Below, piece by piece: positions 57,087 to 64,000 of a stretch of DNA of 64,000 nt (position 1 is its first letter; the number at the start of each line of letters is the position of its first letter). The DNA comes from Eopsaltria australis (lineage: Eukaryota > Chordata > Aves > Passeriformes > Petroicidae). The notes beneath the pieces were generated by a model, which was not told where the DNA came from, did not search any database, and saw only the letters and a list, made by a program, of their open reading frames with translations. The stretch covers positions 62,001-126,000 of the forward strand of contig JAVTVJ010000660.1 in NCBI GenBank assembly GCA_034509425.1, written 5' to 3'. The position numbers were made by a program, and so were the translations under genes.

Positions 57087-60000
57087 ATGTCCAAGCTGCT
57101 GCCGGCGCAGGAGGCGGCCCGGATCTACCACACCAACTATGTGCGGAACGCGCGGGCCATGGGGGTGCTCTGGGCCCTCTTCACGCTCTGCTTCTCCATC
57201 CTGATGGTGGTGACCTTCATCCAGCCCTACTGGATCGGCGACAGCATCGACACGCCGCAGGCCGGCTACTTCGGCCTCTTCTCCTACTGCATCGGCAACG
57301 CGCTCACCGGCGAGCTCATCTGCAAGGGCAGCCCCCTGGACTTCGGCACCATCCCCTCCAGTGCCTTCAAAACTGCCATGTTCTTCGTAGGCATCTCCAC
57401 CTTCCTCATCATCGGCACCATCCTCTGCTTCAGCCTCTTCTTCTTCTGCAACGCGGCCACCGTGTACAAAGTGTGCGCCTGGATGCAGCTGGCAGCGGGT
57501 GAGCGGGGCTGCGGAGATGCGCGGGGAGCGGGGGGGCCGCTCCCGGGCCGAGCCTTTTCCCTTTCTGCCCCCGACTCTGCTGGGGATGGGAGGGGTGGCC
57601 AGTTTAGAGACCCCAGTGTCACCTCCACGCCATTTGCTCCCCCTTACTGGTTACCAGCGGGGAGTTTTTAGTAAAGAACTCCTTCCAGAGCAGCTGAGAT
57701 GGAGTAGACTCGCTGCAGGTCGGGTGATGCTTCCCCGGCTGCTGCTGCCAAACCTCGTGGCCCCGCTCACCTGGGGGAGCTTCTCGCAGCGCCACTGCCC
57801 CTGCTCAGCCGCAGGGAGGCTTCAGAGCATCAGAGAGCACCAAAAAACCCCCGCAGGGCACAGAGCGCTCTGCTGTGTTTGGAATCCTGCAGCAATGAGG
57901 CAGGGAGACAGTGCTGACGTTTGCTGGGCTATTGTAGTAACTCCGTGAGCTCAGGGAATAATGCTCGAGGAAGATGAAACACGAGGAGGGGATTGACTGA
58001 ATTATTTGGTACCATCACCCGCATTTTCTCACTTTTCTGCTCATCCCTGTGGCTCTCAAGCCTTCCCCATCTCTCCCCCGAGGCACTTGAGACACCTGGT
58101 AACCCAACTCCTTTGTTTGATCGGAGCCTCAGCTGAAACCCAAGCCGGCTTTGCTGCTCCTGAATCATTCATGCGAGCCCTGGCCACAGCCCCGCTGACA
58201 CCACGTGGGAGGAGGCATCAGGGTTTCTTCAGTTCCCAGCTCAAGAATCGAGCTCAAGCAAAGATTTAGATAAGAAGCTTGGGGCAGCTCAGCCTGCTGG
58301 GGAGCTGGAGCAGGGAAAGGCTTTGCTGTGGTAGTTGGGGTTTTTACTTTTTTCTTTTTGTTGTTCTGAATAGGGGAAGAGAAAATTGTCACAGGCAATT
58401 CTGGCCACATGGACAGGTACTGCTGCTTTTTAGGAATTACTTTAAAATGTGGGCAGGCTAAGAGAGGATCCATTTCCTGGCCTTTGCTCTGCACCAGGGC
58501 ACAATTTCACAGAAATTATTTCTTTCCTGCTTCCCCCATTTCTCTGTTAGTTACAGGGAAGATTTATCCTGTATTTAGTTAACCAACTGCTTTTCCATGA
58601 AGAGAAATCCTCTCTGCACACCAAGGGAGCTGCCTGCTCACCTTGCTGCTGCCTTGTCCCCAAGCCAAGGAAAAAGAAAACATTGGCAAAGGACAAGGCC
58701 ACTGCCCCAGAAGGGGTTTCTGATTTACTGAGCATCCTGTGGCAGAAAAGGGGCACTGGTGTGGGGCAAGGTGCATTTCAGGAGGCTGCAGACGTCCATG
58801 AGGGGCAGGAACAAACATCTGCTTGTCCAGAGCTCCCAGCATGGGGTTATTTCTTGTGTCAGAGGAATCAGGGACTCCCTCACATCTGCACCAGTTACTT
58901 CCAACATAACAATGCAGAATGGGAAGGCTTTTTGTTAATCATGTCCCAAAACTTTGCAGATGAACTCATCCCAAGCCTGGCCATTGCCCTTGTCCAGTAA
59001 ATACAATTTCCCTGAGGGGGGGGAAAAAGGCACTTCAGAGATTTTGGGGCATGAGCTGCCCTTCAGCAACCTGCTGGCACTGGGTTTGGTGCAGCTGCCA
59101 TGGCAAAGCTGCCAAGGTGAGGTGCTGGGGACCCCGTGGCCAGGCTGGAGCAGCTCTGGAGGTTGTGTGTGAGCTCTGAGAGCAGTCACAGGAGGAGCTG
59201 CTGGAACCAGCACAGCTGAACAAGCACAATTAATCTGCCTGCAAAGCTGCTGCTGACGGCAGCTCTACCCGAGCAAACCCTGAGCTGGAATCGGCTGCGA
59301 GGCACGAGCCAGGTTCCCATCTCACACAGACTAAACCCATCCCACTTTTGTTTGGAGAAGAGATTTCCTGGGAATGACAAGGCCAGGGCTCTGTGCAGAG
59401 GGAGCAGAGCTGTTGCCTGGGCAACGCTGCCACAGGAGATGCTGGAGCAGCACAGCAGGATCTGATCCTCCCTGTGCAGCAGAGCAGAGCCCAGGGATGA
59501 GCAACCACAGGGCCTTTCAAGGGATGAATCTGTAGTACCTGATGTGTTCCTAGCAGGATGTTTGCTCCTCCAGCTGCTCTCTCCACTGCAGTACTGGTGC
59601 CTGGAAAATAGAATAGATCTTTCCAATTGGAGTGAATATAAAAGCAAAGCTTTTGTTGAAAGCTTTCGGGTACACAACATGGTGAAAACTGCACGTGGTG
59701 TAGTAACTCTACAGTTTTTGTAAGGTCAGTAGATTAGTGCACTCATCATTCACTGTCCAATTAAAAGGTTAGTTGGTTAGTTAATAATACCTGGAGTCCT
59801 GAGCCCCTGGAAGCAGTCCAGAGGTTTCCTTTGCCTCACTTTTGTTATGTCTGGTCCAGATTCTGGTTGGAAAACAGAACACCCTTGTAGTTGGAATAAG
59901 ACCAAACAACATTTAGGAATGCATTTATAAGGCTAGCTGATTGCTCCTAAATGTAAGGAAGAAAGATAAAAAAAACCACTAGAAGCCACAGCAATCTACA

Positions 60001-60609
60001 AATATACGTAAAACACGAAAAGCTAAAAATCTTTGGCATCATCAGCTCAGGAGCAGCTGGTGGGCACTAACTCCCCCCTGTCCCTGCAGCCACGGGGCTG
60101 ATGATCGGCTGCCTGATCTACCCCGACGGCTGGGACTCGAGCGAGGTGAAGAGAATGTGCGGGGACAAAACGGACAAATACACGCTGGGCGCCTGCACCG
60201 TGCGCTGGGCCTACATCCTGTGCATCATCGGCATCCTCGACGCCCTCATCCTCTCCTTCCTGGCCTTCGTGCTGGGCAACAGGCAGGACAACCTGCTGCC
60301 CTCGGATTTCAAGGTGGAGGATAAAGGTGAGTGCAGTGGGAACGCTGCTGAAGGCTCCTGCAGCAGCGTTTCAGCCCCACGGGTCACTGCTGATGTTTGG
60401 GTGTGGTGGCTTTGTCCCTGCCACAGTCGCACGCTGCTCTGTAGGGATGGATGAAAACTGATGGAGAACGAGGCAGGAGCACAAATTTCCCTTCCCAACC
60501 CTGTTTTAAGCATAATCCTTTTTGAAAACAAAACACACCCGTCCTTTTCAGTTTTACACATTCACTCCGCAATTCTCTTTTTGTTTTTACAGAAGAGGGA
60601 AGTGACTGA
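57087..60609 (+). CDS. LHFPL5: LHFPL5 (TMHS), tetraspan subunit of the hair-cell mechanotransduction complex
   Basis: LHFPL5 is a four-pass membrane protein that links protocadherin-15 to the TMC1/2 channel at stereocilia tips. Coding exons: 57087-57498, 60090-60326, 60593-60609; GT-AG junctions, phases join, 221 residues (human 219). The ATG is in a CCCGCCATG context and opens [20 protein letters not shown], typical of the family. Membrane segments by hydrophobicity lie at about 24-45, 96-121, 129-148 and 179-200. The first extracellular loop contains [16 protein letters not shown] and GELICK, the claudin-like signature. The C-terminus is short and acidic (KEEGSD), replacing the human acidic tail. 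The second intron-side acceptor is CCCTGCAG and the third TTTTTACAG. Confidence 0.97.
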
Positions 60610-60814
60610 CAGAGCTAATCACCACGTAAGTGATAACCCACACAGGTTTTTAATATTCCCAGCACCCACGATGTCGCTGTTGTGTTCTGATTAGCAAAGG
60701 ATTGGCAGCTGATTTTGGTGCTGGAGTCACACTGGTTTTATTTGTGGTTAAAGAGGAAATAGGCTTTGCTTTGCCTCCCAAAACTGGGAAAGCACAAACC
60801 CTTGCCAAGTGCAA

Positions 60815-60820
60815 AATAAA
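60815..60820 (+). terminator. LHFPL5: Candidate LHFPL5 poly(A) signal
   Basis: AATAAA about 205 nt after the LHFPL5 stop codon. Confidence 0.45.
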
Positions 60821-61945
60821 ACAAGCGTAAAATTTGAAGTCAAACTCAATTTCCCAGCAGCTGACTTATTCTTTCTGTTCCCAGGGACATCCAGAGCTCT
60901 TCTTCCATCAGCCCTTTTCTTTGAAGTGACTCTTCTAGGAAGCTTAAATTTACCAAATTCTGTGGATTTTCTACAGCTGTTTTCTTCACCCATGGGGCCG
61001 CTCTTGGCTCGCAGCTCTTGTGGAGCTTATTTGGTAGGAAGAGCCCAAAATGGACATAAAGTTTTCCTGAGTCCATCAGCAAGAGGGACAAGAGGGGAAG
61101 GATGGCAATTTGCTGCTTTTTGGGGGATTTGTACATCTTCTTTTGAGGAATTACTTATTAATTAAAAAAAACACCACCAAAACATCAGTGGTTTGGGTTT
61201 TGTGCTCGTCTCCCGAGGGCAGAGGAAACCCTTTGCCATGTCCCATTACTGGAAAAACACCATGACAAACCAATTCCCAGCTGAGCCATGAATCAGTTTC
61301 CTGCTCTGGGCAACAATAACTAAAAACACAACCTCTGGAAAAGGGCACTTTTCTGGGAAAAAAAGGAAAATCAAAGAACAAAATTAGAAATTAACGTTGG
61401 GCACAGCAGATGGTGCCAATCAGCATCAACTCCCTGCACCACCCAAATAATCTGATTTAGCCATCATCTCCCATCCCACCCAGCACCCACCCATGGCAGC
61501 TCTTGGCACAGCCCATTTCTGCAGAAGACAAAGCAGCTCTCACCTGGTCAGAACCCAAAATCAGCCTGCATTATCATTTTCATCTCTACTCGCTGTAAAT
61601 TGCTGGTTCCTGCAGCACTCAACTCAGTTCAGTTCTAACAAGTACCTTCCAGTTTTATGCTTCCCTCTAAAAAAGTGTTTGGGAAGGTTTTATTGAGACT
61701 CTTGGCTGGATAAGACAGCAGAGCTATGACAGACTTGAAGAAAAACATACTTTAAAATGGAAAAATTCCACCAGAGTTGTCCTATTTTTTACTCTTTTCC
61801 CCTTTTTAAAATGGATCACAACACCAGCAACAAAATCTTTCCCTACTTCGTTCTGGAAATCAAAACTGAGTGTTCACCAGTGAAGCAAATTCCACCCCTG
61901 AGCCCCTGACTCAGAACAGAATTACAAGGGGAATGTATGAAGACT
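60821..61945. other. Spacer between convergent LHFPL5 and the minus-strand gene
   Basis: About 1.1 kb without recognised exons; AT-rich, with no obvious repeat. Confidence 0.4.
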
Positions 61946-64000
61946 AGGGCTCAGTTATTAAATAATCTGTTTATTGTAGGGCTTTCACAAAGGAAACAAA
62001 CAAACAAAAGAAAAAAAAAGACAAAGCACCCAAGTAGAAAGAATAAAAATGTATTTTCCTTCAGGTTTTAGACTGACACAGCAAGTACAAATCATCCTTT
62101 AGAGTGTGAGCACTTCATGGCAATTTGGAAATGGAACAAACCCCAAGCGAACGAGCAGACGGAACAAGGCTGGATCATGGCAGCTGCTTCTGCAGGTCTT
62201 CAACTCACAAAAAGCTGGCTCAAACCTTGGTATCATGGTGAAAAAAAACCCCCTCCTCCAGTCAGGGCTGGCAGAGGGAAGGGAAGGAAGGATGGGCAGG
62301 AGCTCTAAAGAGTCAAAGAGTGCAGATCCCTTCTGGGAAATGCTCCTTCATCAGTCTCAAGCAGGCAGGACTGGGTGAGATTTCAAGACCACAGGAATTG
62401 TTTGCTCTGCCAATGTATCTTCACAGGAAGGTGGAAGCCAGGACTGTCTGCAGTCCTCCTGTAACATATACAGAAGTGACCCACAACTGGAAAATGCCAG
62501 ATGAAAGGGGGAAAAAAAAAAACCACAAAAGAAAAGGTCAACTCAGCAGTTTAAAACATTTTTTGGTATGTTACCTGCCTTTCTTTTTTTATTGTATGCA
62601 TAGAGAACCTGATCTACCACTAAAGGAACATGCAGCATGATTTGCATAAATAAGCCAAATCAGGCTCTGAACTGGAAAAACTCTGTTCAAGTGGATTAAA
62701 TGACCTGGTTTGTGAGTGAATGATCCTTACAAACCACAATTCCCAAACACACACACACACAAGTGACACGTAACAGTGGTCTTGGCAGCTTTGGCAATGG
62801 AAATTGTCTTGGATAGCATCTGCATGGTCTCCAGCAACTTCTATCCTCTGCAAGCCACCACAAATCCAAAGGCCTGTTTGGTCCAGAGTAAGGAAGTGTC
62901 TCTGAAGTCTCAACACTGCCAAAATCTTGCTTAGAGAAGAGTGGGATGCACTGAATCTGCAACAGGATGGGCAAGTCTAGAAGAAGCCATCATAGAACTA
63001 TCAAATGCCACAGTGATTTAACTTTAATTAAAATTAACCCATTGAACCCATTATGTCCAAACCCCCTCTGAGTTTACATAGAAACCCCACAGAACATTTT
63101 TTACTCGGGGTAACTCTAGAAACAGCTTCTAATCCAGTATCTACGTGGAAAAGTCAGTTCTCTTCCACTTCTGCTAGCTCTCTTCTTGTGCTAATGGCCC
63201 AGAAAATAAAAGGCAGTCCCATCCTGGGAAGTCGTTTCTGAAGGCCTGCACCTGAAGCAAATGAAAAGGAATCTTTACACTGGAACTTCAAGTGTTGATT
63301 TTCAAAGTCCAGGGCTGCAGCTTGGCTGTGATACAGGGGCTGCAACCCTTCCCTTGGAAAAAAACTGAATGCTCAAAAATGAAAAGTCAGAGCAGACTGC
63401 ATCAGTGAAAGCCAATCTCTCATGAATACCACCTCAAGCAAGGCAAAAAAGTGCCAGTAAGGGATAAAAAAACCCCAAAAAACTTATGGCTCACTATAAT
63501 GTTAAGAGTTGCCTGCACCAAGGCTCTCTCTGCAGGCTGAGGGTGCACCCATCTGTTTGCTGAGGGTTGTGCGTTGAGTCAGTTCCAGCTTTTGCTTATT
63601 TTTCTTGTTTTGTCACCTTTTAGTCACAGGCATTGAAGTAGAAAACATCACCAGAAACTATTCTGACTATCAAGGGCACAGGGAAGGAGAAAAAAGGTAA
63701 ATGGAGAGGGCACTTTGGAGGAAGAAATTAAGGATACTAAAACCTAGGTTTAAAAAGCTCTTTCAAAAGCAGCTAGAACTAAATAAAAGTTTGTGGCTGG
63801 AAAGAAAAGAATACAGTAGACACCTAGAGAGGGATGGAGGATTTCAAGGTCTTTGCTCTAACAAGGATCTGGCACCACCTTGGTGCCAGCTGTTACTTCT
63901 CACCCCATCAGTAGCTACTGGAACAACAGTGGGAAAATTGACTCCTGAGTCAGTGAGATCTTCACAGGAAGAAAGGAGAGCTGGAATTTAGCTAAGGGAG
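61946..64000 (-). other. SRPK1: Probable 3' UTR of SRPK1 (no coding sequence in window)
   Basis: SRPK1 follows LHFPL5 convergently in mammals. Here the minus strand shows AT-rich sequence with poly(A) signals at 61970-61975 and 62588-62593, but no kinase-domain codons, so the coding end would lie beyond the window. A short AC repeat occurs at about 62748-62762. Assignment rests on synteny and composition. Confidence 0.4.
61970..61975 (-). terminator. Candidate poly(A) signal of the minus-strand gene
   Basis: AATAAA on the minus strand (TTTATT on plus). A second is at 62588-62593, which would allow alternative 3' ends. Confidence 0.4.

Noticed and set aside
63154..63345. 63-codon minus-strand frame considered as the end of SRPK1
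   Set aside because: No kinase C-lobe motifs and no fitting splice acceptor; more likely 3' UTR.

Overview
The window is vertebrate nuclear DNA, most likely from a bird. It holds intron-split genes with GT-AG junctions, several CpG islands, many micro- and minisatellites, short introns, and one recognisable CR1 LINE 3' end (about 37540-37712). No prokaryotic organisation, tRNA or rRNA was seen. The gene order TEAD3? - TULP1 - FKBP5 - ARMC12-like - CLPS - LHFPL5 - SRPK1? matches the block on human chromosome 6p21, and orientations agree wherever they can be read.

Layout. Positions 1-10842 contain no coding exon and lie 3' of a CpG-island promoter with a clean minus-strand splice donor at 10843; by synteny this is read as intron 1 and the 5' UTR exon of TEAD3. 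From 11300 to 16260 is intergenic DNA. TULP1 (minus, 23318 to 16262) could be rebuilt as 14 coding exons giving 540 residues. After a 2.4 kb spacer comes FKBP5 (minus, coding 36541 to 26202, non-coding exon 1 at a CpG island near 45.3-45.5 kb). Its 10 coding exons give exactly 457 residues, with every FK506-pocket and Hsp90-clamp residue checked conserved. Region 45.6-52.9 kb is repeat-rich and holds an orphan CpG island. A cluster of diverged ARMC12-like exons (plus, 52979-54010) shows a frame break. CLPS (minus, 55305 to 54377) has three exons, 118 residues and ten cysteines. LHFPL5 (plus, 57087-60609) has three coding exons and 221 residues. The last 2 kb looks like the 3' UTR of a convergent minus-strand gene, expected to be SRPK1.

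These genes do not form a pathway; they are a conserved syntenic block. TULP1 acts in photoreceptor trafficking, FKBP5 is a steroid-inducible Hsp90 co-chaperone, CLPS is the pancreatic lipase cofactor and LHFPL5 is part of the hair-cell mechanotransduction complex.

Most interesting points: three glucocorticoid-response-element-like palindromes in FKBP5 introns; a 129-bp duplication of an FKBP5 splice-acceptor region whose second copy lacks the AG; a GC-AG intron in FKBP5; Ala in place of Leu119 in the FK1 loop; serially similar symmetric exons in TULP1; an unusual colipase activation peptide; and a decayed or fast-evolving ARMC12-like locus.
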